Assembly (NCBI RefSeq): GCF_002025665.1
Contig: NZ_CP018786.1
Coordinates: forward strand, 3,844,001 to 3,908,000
Source of the DNA: Chryseobacterium indologenes
Lineage (GTDB): Bacteria > Bacteroidota > Bacteroidia > Flavobacteriales > Weeksellaceae
Direction: 5' to 3'
Length of the DNA stretch: 64,000 bases
Positions 8,747-18,152 of this stretch are shown here, in pieces. Position 1 is the first letter of the stretch. The number at the start of each line of letters is the position of its first letter. Made by a program: the position numbers and the translations under genes. The notes below the pieces were generated by a model. It was not told the DNA's origin, did not search any database, and saw nothing but the letters and a program-made list of their open reading frames with translations.

Positions 8747-9421
8747 TTAAACGATCAGTTTATACCCAATCCCTTTTAAAGTCTGAATCGTATTGATTCC
8801 CAGTTTTTCTCTCAGTCTTCTGATGTGAACATCAATGGTTCTCTCACCTACAATCACATCATTACCCCAGACCTTTTCCAAAATCTCTTCTCTTTTGAAA
8901 ACCTTTTCAGTATTGGAAGCCAAAAGGTAAAGCAAATCAAATTCTTTTTTAGGAAGAAGAAATTGCTGTCCGCTTTTGGAAACTCTGAAGTTATCTTTAT
9001 CAATAACAAGGTCTCCGATTTCAATGAGTTTAGCATTGTCAGACACCTGAGAGGTTAGCTGTAATAATGCATTCACTTTAGAAATAAGGATTTTCGGTTT
9101 GATCAGTTTTACGATGTAATCATTGGCTCCCGCCTGAAAACCTGCTAGCTGAGAAAATTCTTCGCTTCTTGCAGAAAGGAACACAATAAGTGTTTTTTGC
9201 AGTTCTTTCACTTTACGAAGTTCCTGACAGGTTTCTATACCATCTTTTTCAGGCATCATGACATCTAATAAGATAAGATCCGGAACAATTTCCTTCGCTT
9301 TTTCTATACCTTCGTTCCCATTGGTAGCTGTATAGATATCATACCCTTCCTTTTCCAAATTGTAAGACAGAATCTCTAAAATGTCCAGTTCATCGTCTAT
9401 TAAAAGAATTTTTTTGCTCAT
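8747..9421 (-). CDS. PhoB-like OmpR-family response regulator
   Basis: The 224-residue protein has a receiver domain with acidic residues DDE near 9-11, the phospho-acceptor Asp in LILLDVMMPEKDG near 54, and the conserved Lys in YIVKLIKP near 105. The residue after that Lys is Leu instead of the usual cis-Pro. A winged-helix DNA-binding domain follows (GERTIDVHIRRLREKLG and IQTLKGIGYKL). It is the partner of the adjacent histidine kinase. Its promoter shares a 325-base AT-rich intergenic region with the divergent TonB receptor gene, which is therefore a candidate target. Confidence 0.9.
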   Translation of the reverse strand: MSKKILLIDDELDILEILSYNLEKEGYDIYTATNGNEGIEKAKEIVPDLILLDVMMPEKDGIETCQELRKVKELQKTLIVFLSARSEEFSQLAGFQAGANDYIVKLIKPKILISKVNALLQLTSQVSDNAKLIEIGDLVIDKDNFRVSKSGQQFLLPKKEFDLLYLLASNTEKVFKREEILEKVWGNDVIVGERTIDVHIRRLREKLGINTIQTLKGIGYKLIV

Positions 9422-9746
9422 CTTCTAGTTTAAGAATTCCCACAAAATTAATTATTTCAATTGATTTCATCTATCTGCCAAATGTTAACTAATTATTAAA
9501 AAACAACATTTTAAACATTAATTATAAAATCAATAAAAAAATTAACAAATAATTATACACAAATCAAATATAAGGAATAATAATTAACATTAAAACAAAA
9601 ATTATAATTATATAAATTAAACATCGATAAGTATAAAACCCCTCCTCCTGTTAATACAAACTTCATAATTAATTAAGATTCTCCTAAAGTTTTCTTAAAA
9701 ACTTAGCCTTTATTTTGCCCTTGAAAAAGAAGTAAAAGAAGTAATA
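9422..9746. promoter_or_regulatory. Divergent AT-rich regulatory region
   Basis: The interval between the response regulator and the TonB receptor contains almost no G or C from about 9476 to 9640. It carries many copies of TTAA and of ATTAAC/GTTAAC words. A candidate -7 element TAATTTTG for the regulator is at 9443-9450 on the minus strand. A near match TTATTTTG at 9710-9717 precedes the receptor. The A/T words could be binding repeats for the response regulator, but I cannot fix a periodicity by eye. Confidence 0.4.
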
Positions 9747-12536
9747 ATGAAAAAACAACTCCACAAGAGCATCATGCTACTTGCCTTGTTTTCTGCTGGC
9801 TATGCTTTTGCACAAAGTCAGATTTTGGAAGGTAGGGTATTGGACGAGAAAGACAATACTCCTATAGAAGGGGTAAAAGTAAAAGTAAATGGTCAGGAAG
9901 TAACTACTGACATTTCCGGATACTACTCTATCAACCTTTCTCCTGGTGCCAATTACATCGTAACGGTAAGTTCCAACGGATATAACAGAAAAGAGATCAG
10001 TGAGGTTATTATAAAGAATGAAGGTAACACTCATCTTGATATCGTTATGGATAAGCCATCTACCAAAGAAAAAGAAATTGAGGGAGTTGTCATAAAATCA
10101 AACGCAAGAAAAGAAACCATAGCCTCTACCATCGGTTTACAAAAGAACGCGGGTGTAGTTTCTCAGGTTATTGGTGTTGAAGCTATCAAAAGAAGTCCGG
10201 ACAGAAACACGGGTGAAGTTCTGAAAAGAGTTTCCGGGGTGAGTTTATTTGACGGAAAATATATTGTAGTAAGAGGATTATCAGACCGTTATAACCAGGC
10301 GATGCTGAATGGTATTCAGCTATCCAGTACGGAGCCTGACAGAAAGACTTTCTCTTTTGACCTTTTCCCTGCTAACGTTATCGAAACCCTTGTCATCAAC
10401 AAAACGTTCATTCCTGAATATACAGGTGAATGGGGAGGTGCGTTGATTCAGGTAAATACTAAAGATATTCCTAATAAAAACTTCTTCAATGTACAGGTAG
10501 GTGTAGGTGGAAACACCGCTACTATGGGACAGGAATTCCATATGCAAAAAGGAGGAAAGTGGGACTTTTTAGGAATTGATGACGGTTACAGAAAACTTCC
10601 TACCAATATGCCTGCAAAAAATGCTTTCAGTATTCTGACTGAAGCACAAAAAACAGAGATTGGTAAAGGATATACAAAGAATCTTGGATACAACAGTATC
10701 GGTTATCCTGAAAACTTAAGTTTACAACTTGACGGAGGTTTCAATACGAAATTATTCGGAAAAGATTTAGGAGTAATTGCTGTTTTAAACTATAGTAACA
10801 ACAAAAGAAGAACCGAGTCTACCAACCGTTTCTTTACTATCAACAACCAGCTTGCTGATACCAACTTCGATTATTTTACAGAAAAATACAGCAATGATAT
10901 TATTTTAGGAGGGATGTTAAACCTTTCTTTAAAGCTGAACAACAACAATAAAATTTCCCTAAAGAATATCATCACTAATAATACAGTGAACCACATGTCC
11001 TTCAGAACAGGAAAGGATTTTGAATTTGATCCGATTAACGGAACAAATATCATGGCAAGGGAAATTGGATTCAAAGAAACAACTTTTTATAACTCTACCC
11101 TTTCCGGTAATCATAAAATTGATGTTCTTGGTGGATTGACCGTAAACTGGTACGGAAGTTTCGGAATCCTTGATCAGTATATTCCTTTGCTACAGCGTTT
11201 ACAGTACAATCAATATACTAACATGCCGGGAAGTCCTTATTTAGCATTGATTTCTAATGGTCTTTCTCAAAAATCAGGAAGTGTATTCTACTCTACGCTA
11301 AGCGACTATCTATATAATGCAGGAGGTGACGTATCCAAGACCTTTACCATGTTTGGACAAAAACAAACGATCAAAGGAGGGTATTTATTTCAGGTAAAAG
11401 ACAGAATATACAACTCAAGACCATTCTCTGTAAGGCTTGAAAACTTTAATCAGGGATTACTTTCTCAGCCTTTCGAAACCATCTTCAATCCTGGCAATTT
11501 CGGAACTAACGGAGGATTTACATTTGATGAAATTGCTGGAAACCAGTACAGATATATTGCCAACACCATCCTTAACGCAGGATATTTACAGTTTGACAAT
11601 AACTTCACACCATGGTTAAGAGCAGTTTGGGGATTAAGAGTTGAAAACTTTGATCAGTTGGTAGGAAGTACAAAGAAAAGCGATGACCGTTTTGTAAATA
11701 CACGTGTTACAGACTTCTTACCTGCTGTTAACTTAACATTCAAAGTAAATCCTAAAATGAATATTCGTCTTGCAGGTTCACAAACTGTGGTAAGACCGGA
11801 ATTCAGAGAGGTTTCTCCTTTGGCATACTATGATTTTGACCTTGGAGCAACTGTAATCGGTAACAAATCTATCGAAAGAACTAAAATCACGAGTGCCGAC
11901 CTTCGTTGGGAATTCTACCCAAGAAACGGGGAAATTATATCCGTGGCAGGTTTCTATAAAAACTTCAAAAAACCGATCGAATTATACTTCAACCAATCAG
12001 GAGTAGGAACGAGTAACACTTTCAACTACCTTAACGTAGATAAAGCTGATGCTTATGGATTGGAAGTTGAAGCAAGAAAAAAACTGGATTTTGTAAGTGC
12101 TCTTAAAAACTTTACCCTGGGTGGAAACGTAGCATTAATCAAAAACAGAGTAACAGACGAAGCTACTAATATTGACAGACCAATGCAGGGACAATCTCCA
12201 TATACTGTAAACCTAAGTCTTCAGTATGATACTGAAAAATCAGGTTGGTCTTCAACGCTATTATTCAACATGATCGGAAGAAGAATCCTTTACGTAGGAA
12301 ACGATCAGGTTCCACCAATCTGGGAAGCACCTAGACCTCTTCTTGACTTCCAGCTTGCTAAAAAACTATGGAGCAACAAGGGAGAGATCAAGCTGAATGT
12401 TTCAGATATCCTGAACCGTCGTGCTAAATTCTACCATGACCTGAATGACAATGGTAAGTATGACAGCAAAGATGCTCTTGCTATTGAAAGACTTACAGGA
12501 ACCAATATCAGTTTAACACTGGGATACAATTTTTAA
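9747..12536 (+). CDS. TonB-dependent outer membrane receptor with carboxypeptidase-like N-domain
   Basis: The 929-residue protein starts with a signal peptide (MKKQLHKSIMLLALFSAGYAFAQ). A CarboxypepD_reg-like domain follows (about 25-105: LEGRVLDEKDNTPIEGVKVKV). Next comes a plug domain (VVSQVIGVEAIKRSPDRNTGEVL, then YIVVRGLSDRYNQAMLNG) and a long beta-barrel ending in the outer-membrane signature SLTLGYNF. Such receptors import ligands using TonB energy. The next gene, 44 bases downstream, encodes a lipoprotein likely to work with it. The position opposite a PhoBR-like pair hints at phosphate- or phosphorus-compound-responsive expression, which is inference. Confidence 0.88.
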   Translation: MKKQLHKSIMLLALFSAGYAFAQSQILEGRVLDEKDNTPIEGVKVKVNGQEVTTDISGYYSINLSPGANYIVTVSSNGYNRKEISEVIIKNEGNTHLDIVMDKPSTKEKEIEGVVIKSNARKETIASTIGLQKNAGVVSQVIGVEAIKRSPDRNTGEVLKRVSGVSLFDGKYIVVRGLSDRYNQAMLNGIQLSSTEPDRKTFSFDLFPANVIETLVINKTFIPEYTGEWGGALIQVNTKDIPNKNFFNVQVGVGGNTATMGQEFHMQKGGKWDFLGIDDGYRKLPTNMPAKNAFSILTEAQKTEIGKGYTKNLGYNSIGYPENLSLQLDGGFNTKLFGKDLGVIAVLNYSNNKRRTESTNRFFTINNQLADTNFDYFTEKYSNDIILGGMLNLSLKLNNNNKISLKNIITNNTVNHMSFRTGKDFEFDPINGTNIMAREIGFKETTFYNSTLSGNHKIDVLGGLTVNWYGSFGILDQYIPLLQRLQYNQYTNMPGSPYLALISNGLSQKSGSVFYSTLSDYLYNAGGDVSKTFTMFGQKQTIKGGYLFQVKDRIYNSRPFSVRLENFNQGLLSQPFETIFNPGNFGTNGGFTFDEIAGNQYRYIANTILNAGYLQFDNNFTPWLRAVWGLRVENFDQLVGSTKKSDDRFVNTRVTDFLPAVNLTFKVNPKMNIRLAGSQTVVRPEFREVSPLAYYDFDLGATVIGNKSIERTKITSADLRWEFYPRNGEIISVAGFYKNFKKPIELYFNQSGVGTSNTFNYLNVDKADAYGLEVEARKKLDFVSALKNFTLGGNVALIKNRVTDEATNIDRPMQGQSPYTVNLSLQYDTEKSGWSSTLLFNMIGRRILYVGNDQVPPIWEAPRPLLDFQLAKKLWSNKGEIKLNVSDILNRRAKFYHDLNDNGKYDSKDALAIERLTGTNISLTLGYNF

Positions 12537-12580
12537 TTCACTCAACAAATAATCTAATAAATAATTTAATTCTTTATAAC

Positions 12581-13990
12581 ATGAAAAAGTTCGTTTTATA
12601 TTCTTTAATGCTTGGCGCTCTAGTATCAACTACCGCATGTAGAAATATAGAAGAAGATGGACCTACCATTATTCAAAATGGAGGTAATGGAAACGGAGAT
12701 ACTGAAAACCTTATTCTTTCAGGAAAAATCACTTCCAATACTACGCTTAAAGCAAATAAAATCTATAAGCTAAGAGGACTAGTATATGTAACTAACGGAG
12801 CTACTTTAACTATCGAGCCAGGTACAAAGATTGTAGGTGAAGCTGATAAAAACGGAGCTTTAATTATTACAAGAGGAAGCAAAATCATGGCAGAAGGAAC
12901 TGCTGCTAATCCTATTATCTTCACTTCTGAGAAAGCAAGCCCTAAAAGAGGAGACTGGGCAGGTGTAGTAATTTTAGGAAACGCTCCTACTAATGCATCT
13001 TTCGGAGGGACAAACGGAGTTGGAGAAATTGAAGGAGGTATTAACAACTCTGAAGGTCTTGGACTTTATGGTGGAAATAATGCTGCTGACAACAGTGGTG
13101 TATTAAAATATGTAAGAATAGAATATGCAGGATATGCATTCTTACCAGATAAAGAGATTAACGGACTTACATTCGGTGGTGTAGGTAACGGAACTAAAGT
13201 AGACTACGTAGAAGTTGCTTATGCTAACGATGACAGTTTTGAGTGGTTCGGAGGAACAGTAAACTGTTCTCACCTTATTTCTTACAAAGGTCTTGATGAC
13301 GATTTCGATACTGATAACGGTTTCTCAGGAAATGTACAGTTTGGTATCGCAGTAAGAGATTCTCAGGTAGCCGACGTTTCTGGTTCTAACGCATTTGAAT
13401 CTGATAATGATGCTAACGGTTCTACTTTAACGCCTCAGACTTCAGCTACGTTCTCTAACATGACGATTATCGGGCCAATCAACTCTGCAGCTCCTGGAAC
13501 AATCAATGCTTTATTCCAGAATGCTTTACAGATCAGAAGAAACTCTTCTATCTCTGTATTCAACTCTGTATTTACAGGATTCCCGGTTGGTTTATTCATT
13601 GATGCTACTAAAGGATCTCCAACGGATAACAACATCGTAGGTAACAAATTATTCTTTGAAAACAATGTTTTAGCAGGAAATACAACTCCTTTAAAATTCG
13701 GACCATCTACATCTACACCGACGTCATATACATTAAACGATCTTACAACTTGGTTTAATGCTAAAGGAAATACAATCCTTGCTTCTACAGTTGATGTAAA
13801 ACTTGCTGGTGCATGGGCTCCTGCAGGAACTACACCAAACTTTACTCCTAATGCAGGTTCTCCATTATTAACAGGTGGAGCATTTACAAACCCTAAATTA
13901 GCAACTTGGTTTACACAGGTTACTTACAGAGGTGCTGTAAAAGATGCTACTGATACTTGGTATGCAGGATGGACTAACTTCAACTTATAA
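12581..13990 (+). CDS. Surface lipoprotein with beta-helix-like repeats, partner of the TonB receptor
   Basis: The 469-residue protein starts with a lipoprotein-type signal (MKKFVLYSLMLGALVSTTAC, Cys at 20). The body begins ILSGKITSNTTLKANKIYKLRG and VYVTNGATLTIEPGTKIVG, the pattern of right-handed parallel beta-helix proteins, and later contains NDDSFEWFGGTVN and FDTDNGFSGNVQ. No catalytic motif is recognised. It follows the TonB receptor in the same direction and is closed by a terminator, so the two form an operon. A ligand-capture or substrate-binding role at the surface is inferred from context only. Confidence 0.75.
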   Translation: MKKFVLYSLMLGALVSTTACRNIEEDGPTIIQNGGNGNGDTENLILSGKITSNTTLKANKIYKLRGLVYVTNGATLTIEPGTKIVGEADKNGALIITRGSKIMAEGTAANPIIFTSEKASPKRGDWAGVVILGNAPTNASFGGTNGVGEIEGGINNSEGLGLYGGNNAADNSGVLKYVRIEYAGYAFLPDKEINGLTFGGVGNGTKVDYVEVAYANDDSFEWFGGTVNCSHLISYKGLDDDFDTDNGFSGNVQFGIAVRDSQVADVSGSNAFESDNDANGSTLTPQTSATFSNMTIIGPINSAAPGTINALFQNALQIRRNSSISVFNSVFTGFPVGLFIDATKGSPTDNNIVGNKLFFENNVLAGNTTPLKFGPSTSTPTSYTLNDLTTWFNAKGNTILASTVDVKLAGAWAPAGTTPNFTPNAGSPLLTGGAFTNPKLATWFTQVTYRGAVKDATDTWYAGWTNFNL

Positions 13991-14032
13991 CATATCATCA
14001 TATAAGTACCTAGATTTAATTTCAAATAAAAG

Positions 14033-14065
14033 GCCTTCGGAAATATTTTTCCGAGGGCTTTTTTT
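14033..14065 (+). terminator. Rho-independent terminator of the TonB receptor operon
   Basis: An 11-bp stem (GCCTTCGGAAA / TTTCCGAGGGC, one wobble) with loop TATT is followed by seven T residues, 43 bases after the lipoprotein stop codon. Confidence 0.9.
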
Positions 14066-14187
14066 ATCGTTATTGTGGGATATTACAAATATTAGGGATT
14101 TTGAATATGAATAGATGTTCACATTCTAAAACATAAAAAGGGAATATGAACAGTTATTTTTTAAATTGATCATGGGGTTTTATTGGT

Positions 14188-14251
14188 AGGTTTCGACTAA
14201 AGCCGTACGAATGTATTAAGTGTAAACGGGCTAAAGCCCGTTCCTATTGAT
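14188..14251 (+). repeat. REP unit (paired palindromes), isolated copy
   Basis: The unit has the order AGGTTTCGACTAAAGCC, about 20 bases, ACGGGCTAAAGCCCGT, then TCCTATTGAT. The second palindrome is perfect and the first is slightly decayed. The same two-hairpin unit brackets the IS200-like gene near 53 kb, in the same internal order and with the same CTATTGA end. Confidence 0.85.
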
Positions 14252-14280
14252 AAAGAAGAACCCCGAAACCCGGATCCCGA

Positions 14281-14315
14281 AACTCATAACTCATAACTCA
14301 TAACTCATAACTCAT
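14281..14315 (+). repeat. Heptamer tandem repeat (AACTCAT x5)
   Basis: Five perfect copies of AACTCAT follow a C/G-rich linker containing CCCGAAACC and ATCCCGAAA, directly downstream of the REP unit. A very similar linker and related heptamers follow the REP unit at 21920. Confidence 0.9.
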
Positions 14316-14327
14316 AATTAAAAAAAA

Positions 14328-14351
14328 GCCACCAGGAAAACTCCCGATGGC
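14328..14351 (-). terminator. Terminator of the cytoplasmic amidohydrolase gene
   Basis: On the minus strand GCCATCGGGA, loop GTTT, TCCTGGTGGC form a 10-bp stem with two wobbles, followed by eight T residues. It lies 41 bases past the stop codon. Confidence 0.8.
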
Positions 14352-14392
14352 AATTACAAAAAACAAGTGTATAAAAATATATATACTTCACA

Positions 14393-15631
14393 TTAATTTC
14401 TCCAAAATAAATTGCCGTTATTCATCAAGGCTTTTATTTCAGACATTCTGGAAACAGCTTCTGCAGAACATGAAGCATCCGTTAAAACAACTGCTGCTTC
14501 ATCACCAGCCTTAGGCCATTGCTGATTTCCTTTTTCATCCAGAGGAAGAGTACTTTGAGTAGCAAACTGCAAAGCTCTTGATAAGGCATATTCCGTAGCA
14601 TAACCATATAGCTCTGCAATAAGATTCGCTTTCTGCAGCATATTTCCGGATCCGAAGGTACTCCAGTAATCCTGCACATTATCATTTCCAATCAATACAT
14701 TAACCCCATATTTTTTCAGCGTTGGAATAGGCATTATTTTTCCTTTAAAAGGTACAGAAGAAGCAATTCCTACTTTTCCAGCAGCCAGTCTTTCTGCAAT
14801 CTGCTCTGTTTCTTTAGGAGAAAGATGGGCTAAAGCAAATGCATGGCTTACAAACGTTTTTCCCTGCAGCACCGGATTTTCAATCGCTTTATCAATCAGA
14901 TAATTGATCGTTTTCATTCCAGACTCTCCTACTTCATGCAGGTGAATATCAATTCCTTTATTATGATCCAAAGCCAGCTGAACCGTAAAGTCCATTATTT
15001 TCTCTATACTTCCGTCAATACTCAAAGGATCCAATCCACCAATAAATCCTACGCTTTTCAGCTGGGCTGCTTCTTTCATCAGAGGAGCAGATTCCGTATA
15101 ATACACTCCATGCTGAGGGAAAGCCACGAGTTCCGCTTTGAAGGAATCTTTTTTATTCTCAAGAGCCTGTTCAAGATGTTCCAGAGACTTTAAACCAGAT
15201 GTAGGATCAATATTAAAATGGGTTCTCGCAAAATGAGTTCCGTAATGCTGCTGCAGGCTGATCAACTGTTCTGCTCTGCTTACAGAAGTCTTCAGCAATT
15301 CAGGAATGATTTCCTGTTCATAAGCAATCATATCTTTCACGGTTCTTCTTTTCGGAGAAAGTGCCTGCCATGGAAGTCCGTATAATGTTTTATCCAAATG
15401 GATGTGCATATCTCTGAAAGCTGGAAGCATCAGATATCCTTTAACATCTATCGCTTTGGAAGCTGGATCATTGGCTTTTACAGCTTTTATTTCTCCGTCT
15501 TCAATTTCAATACTGAAAAGGTCTGTTTTTGTTCCGACAACCTCTTCATTTTCGTATTCAAAGCCTGTTTCCAGGCGGACATTTTTAAGGGAATAGTTTC
15601 CTTTTGCAGTTAATTGATAGGGAAATTGCAT
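14393..15631 (-). CDS. Amidohydrolase, cytosine deaminase-like (cytoplasmic paralogue)
   Basis: The 412-residue metal-dependent hydrolase shows the motif DMHIHLDKT near residue 95 (the first metal-binding HxH). It also has GIDIHLHEVGESG near 230 (third His and base Glu), FVSHAFAL near 270, and GNDNVQDYWSTFG near 318 (the metal-binding Asp). This is the pattern of the cytosine deaminase/ammelide hydrolase branch; the substrate is unknown. It has no signal peptide. It is a paralogue of the gene at 16796-18127, with shared SLKNVRLET, KTDLF and CSAEAVSR motifs, and an AraC regulator lies between them. A TAATTTTG element at 15651-15658 may be its promoter. Confidence 0.85.
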   Translation of the reverse strand: MQFPYQLTAKGNYSLKNVRLETGFEYENEEVVGTKTDLFSIEIEDGEIKAVKANDPASKAIDVKGYLMLPAFRDMHIHLDKTLYGLPWQALSPKRRTVKDMIAYEQEIIPELLKTSVSRAEQLISLQQHYGTHFARTHFNIDPTSGLKSLEHLEQALENKKDSFKAELVAFPQHGVYYTESAPLMKEAAQLKSVGFIGGLDPLSIDGSIEKIMDFTVQLALDHNKGIDIHLHEVGESGMKTINYLIDKAIENPVLQGKTFVSHAFALAHLSPKETEQIAERLAAGKVGIASSVPFKGKIMPIPTLKKYGVNVLIGNDNVQDYWSTFGSGNMLQKANLIAELYGYATEYALSRALQFATQSTLPLDEKGNQQWPKAGDEAAVVLTDASCSAEAVSRMSEIKALMNNGNLFWRN

Positions 15632-15650
15632 GATTTAAAATTTAACAATA

Positions 15651-15658
15651 CAAAATTA
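15651..15658 (-). promoter_or_regulatory. Candidate -7 element for the amidohydrolase gene
   Basis: TAATTTTG on the minus strand matches TAnnTTTG exactly, 19 bases before the ATG at 15631. No -33 TTG stands at the usual distance. Confidence 0.4.
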
Positions 15659-15710
15659 AGCCGGCTTTAGGGTAAAACCGGTGTATCAATCATGTCTTGT
15701 TTTGTATAGA

Positions 15711-16556
15711 TTATTCTTTAAACTGGGAAGGTGTCATTCCCGTTTGGGCTTTAAAGAATTTGGAAAAGCTGGCATGATCATAAAACCCGAGATCATATAC
15801 AATGTCTTTCACAGACATTTCGGAAACTTTCAACAGCCTTTTTGCTTCCAGTAAAATACGGTCCTGAATAAGGGATGAAGCTGAAGCATTGAGGTTTTTC
15901 TTGCAGACAATATTCAGATAATTGGCAGAAATATTCAATTTATCGGCATAAAAGGAAACGGATCTTTCTGTTTTGAAATGCTCATCAATAAGATGCAGGA
16001 ATTTTGAAATAATAGGATTTGAGTTGTAGATTTCAAAATCTTTGAAAGCACCTTCCACAGATTGACTCACCAGCAAACCAATCAATTCACTTCTTTTTTG
16101 GATCAATTCCCAAAATACTTTTTCTCCGCTCAGTTCTTTCTGAATGGCCTGAAATTCATATAAAAAAGTTTCAAAAACTTCTTTGGAAAGATTGATCACG
16201 GGATGATTCTGGTAATACGATGCAGAAAATCTTAACGAGGGCAAAAAACTTTCAAACCAATCTCTGCTTATCATCAGCTGATATCCGATGGTTTCCTTTT
16301 CAATCACCCATTGGTGTACCTGTTCGGGAAAAACAAGATGAATCTGATGGTCTTTAACCTGATATTCTGTAAAGTCTATGGTATGTGAGCCTACTCCCTG
16401 CTCAAAAAGATTAATGATAAAAAAATCATGTTTGTGAGGATCATCAATGGAGCGCGCTCCGGAAAGTTCATTGAACAGCAGATTACAGCCTTTCAGCTGA
16501 TTATCACTAAATTCCTGAATTCCCAAAATAGGAAAATGATCTGTATGGTAAGCCAC
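15711..16556 (-). CDS. AraC-family transcriptional regulator
   Basis: The protein has an N-terminal cupin-like sensor (PHKHDFFIINLFEQGVGSHTIDF and HLVFPEQVHQWVIE). It ends in an AraC double helix-turn-helix (VSFYADKLNISANYLNIVCKKNL, then VKDIVYDLGFYDHASFSKFFKAQTGMTPSQFKE). It is likely to control one or both of the paralogous amidohydrolase genes that flank it, all on the same strand. The frame is open to a GTG at 16616, but the residues gained are atypical. The GTG at 16554-16556 gives the family-like start AYHTDHFPILGIQEF and about 281 residues. The start is therefore uncertain. Confidence 0.85.
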   Translation of the reverse strand: MAYHTDHFPILGIQEFSDNQLKGCNLLFNELSGARSIDDPHKHDFFIINLFEQGVGSHTIDFTEYQVKDHQIHLVFPEQVHQWVIEKETIGYQLMISRDWFESFLPSLRFSASYYQNHPVINLSKEVFETFLYEFQAIQKELSGEKVFWELIQKRSELIGLLVSQSVEGAFKDFEIYNSNPIISKFLHLIDEHFKTERSVSFYADKLNISANYLNIVCKKNLNASASSLIQDRILLEAKRLLKVSEMSVKDIVYDLGFYDHASFSKFFKAQTGMTPSQFKE

Positions 16557-16795
16557 TCTGCCTGATTTTCTCCTAAAATTACTAAAATTTATGAGAGAAA
16601 AAACTAAAACAACCACAAAAGAAACAAAAGCTTTATCTGCATCACTCTATCATCAGTTTTCCATCTTCATTCAATGACTCTCTCTGAAAATCTTAACAGA
16701 TTCGCAGGCTTTCTCCATAAAGCTTTCATACCCTTTGTGGTCGAAAAAACACAACTAGATTATATATTAATTTATTTAATCCTTTTTATTTTAAA

Positions 16796-18127
16796 TTAAA
16801 AAACAACGTTTCCATCGTGAACTAAAGACTCCACGTCTGAAATTCTCGATACTGCTTCTGCAGAACAGCTTGCATTAATCAATACAAAGTCTGCTTTATC
16901 TCCGGATTTCGGCCATTGCTGAGCACCTTTATCATCTAACGGAAGAATATTTCCTGTTGCCAGTTTTAAACTTCTTGACAATAAAAACTCTGTTGAATAT
17001 CCATATAGTTGTGCCATTAAATTGGCTTTCTGAAGCACACTTCCTGTCCCGAAAGTATTCCAGTGGTCTACAATGCTGTCATTCCCGGTAAGGACAGTTA
17101 CGTTATGTTTGTAAAGCGTTGGAATAGGCATAATCAGCCTTCCAAAAGGGATTGTAGAGACAATTCCGATCTGTGCATCGCCCAATTTTTCAGCAATTTC
17201 TTCCTGTTTCGCCGCTTCTAATTTTCCAAGAACAAAACAGTGGCTTAAATAGGTTTTCCCTTTCAAAGTAGGGTTTTCATTCACTTTTTTAATCAGATAT
17301 TCTACCGTTTTCAATCCGGAATCTCCGGTTTCGTGTAAGTGAATATCTATTCCTTTTTTATTGTCTAAAGCAAGCTGAACCGTAAAATCTACCACTTTTT
17401 CGATATCTCCATCGATGTTGAACGGATCTACTCCACCGATAAAATCAATATCCATCTTTGCTGCTTCTTTCAGATAGGGTACGGAATCCGTATAGAAAAC
17501 ACCATGTTGCGGAAAGGCTACCAGCTCAGCTCCAAAGCCTTTCTTTTTATTTTCTAACGCTTTCTGCAGATTTTTTAATGACTGAAGTTTGGAAGTTGGT
17601 TCAATATTCACATGACTTCTTGCATAGGAAGTTCCCTTAGACTGTAATAACTCAATCAGTTTTTCGGCTTTGAAAGTTGAATTCTTCAGCATCTCAGGAA
17701 GCATTTTTTGCTCCAGTTTTATCATTCCTTTTACTCCTCCGGTTCTTTTTCTCACGGCCTGCCATTGATCTCCATAGAAGGTTTTATCAAGGTGAATGTG
17801 CATATCTTTAAATGCAGGAAGCATCAACAGACCTTTTGCATCTACCGCTCTAGCATTCGGTTGATTGGGTGAAATCTTTATAATTTTTCCGTTTTCAACT
17901 TCAACATAAAACAGATCCGTTTTGGTAGAAGACACTTCCCCATCCTGGTATTCAAAACTAGTTTCCAGACGAACATTTTTCAGGCTCATCTTTCCTTTTA
18001 CTGAAAGATTTTTCTCATCGAAAGGTGATGCAGTCATGATATTGGGTATTAAAGTGAGTCCCGCTACAGCCAACGCTGAGTTTCGGATAAAATCTTTACG
18101 GGAGATATTATTGTCTGAGGTCTTCAT
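16796..18127 (-). CDS. Amidohydrolase, cytosine deaminase-like (exported paralogue)
   Basis: The 443-residue protein starts MKTSDNNISRKDFIRNSALAVAG, a Tat-like or Sec-like leader (SRKDF rather than the strict twin Arg) missing from its paralogue at 14393. The catalytic pattern is intact: DMHIHLDKT, GIDIHLHETGDSG, YLSHCFVL and GNDSIVDHWNTFG. The two proteins are alignable over their whole length apart from the leader. The pair suggests an exported and a cytoplasmic enzyme for the same or a related substrate. The frame opens at TTG 18133, but the ATG at 18125-18127 is preferred. Confidence 0.85.
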   Translation of the reverse strand: MKTSDNNISRKDFIRNSALAVAGLTLIPNIMTASPFDEKNLSVKGKMSLKNVRLETSFEYQDGEVSSTKTDLFYVEVENGKIIKISPNQPNARAVDAKGLLMLPAFKDMHIHLDKTFYGDQWQAVRKRTGGVKGMIKLEQKMLPEMLKNSTFKAEKLIELLQSKGTSYARSHVNIEPTSKLQSLKNLQKALENKKKGFGAELVAFPQHGVFYTDSVPYLKEAAKMDIDFIGGVDPFNIDGDIEKVVDFTVQLALDNKKGIDIHLHETGDSGLKTVEYLIKKVNENPTLKGKTYLSHCFVLGKLEAAKQEEIAEKLGDAQIGIVSTIPFGRLIMPIPTLYKHNVTVLTGNDSIVDHWNTFGTGSVLQKANLMAQLYGYSTEFLLSRSLKLATGNILPLDDKGAQQWPKSGDKADFVLINASCSAEAVSRISDVESLVHDGNVVF

Positions 18128-18144
18128 TTCCAATCTATTTGAGA

Positions 18145-18152
18145 CAAAATTA
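18145..18152 (-). promoter_or_regulatory. Candidate -7 element for the exported amidohydrolase gene
   Basis: TAATTTTG on the minus strand lies 17 bases before the ATG. It is the same octamer as found before the paralogue at 14393. Confidence 0.4.

Noticed and set aside
14281..14315. Possible CRISPR-like array of AACTCAT repeats
   Set aside because: The units are 7 bases with no spacers, so it is a simple tandem repeat. No CRISPR array or cas gene was seen anywhere in the window.
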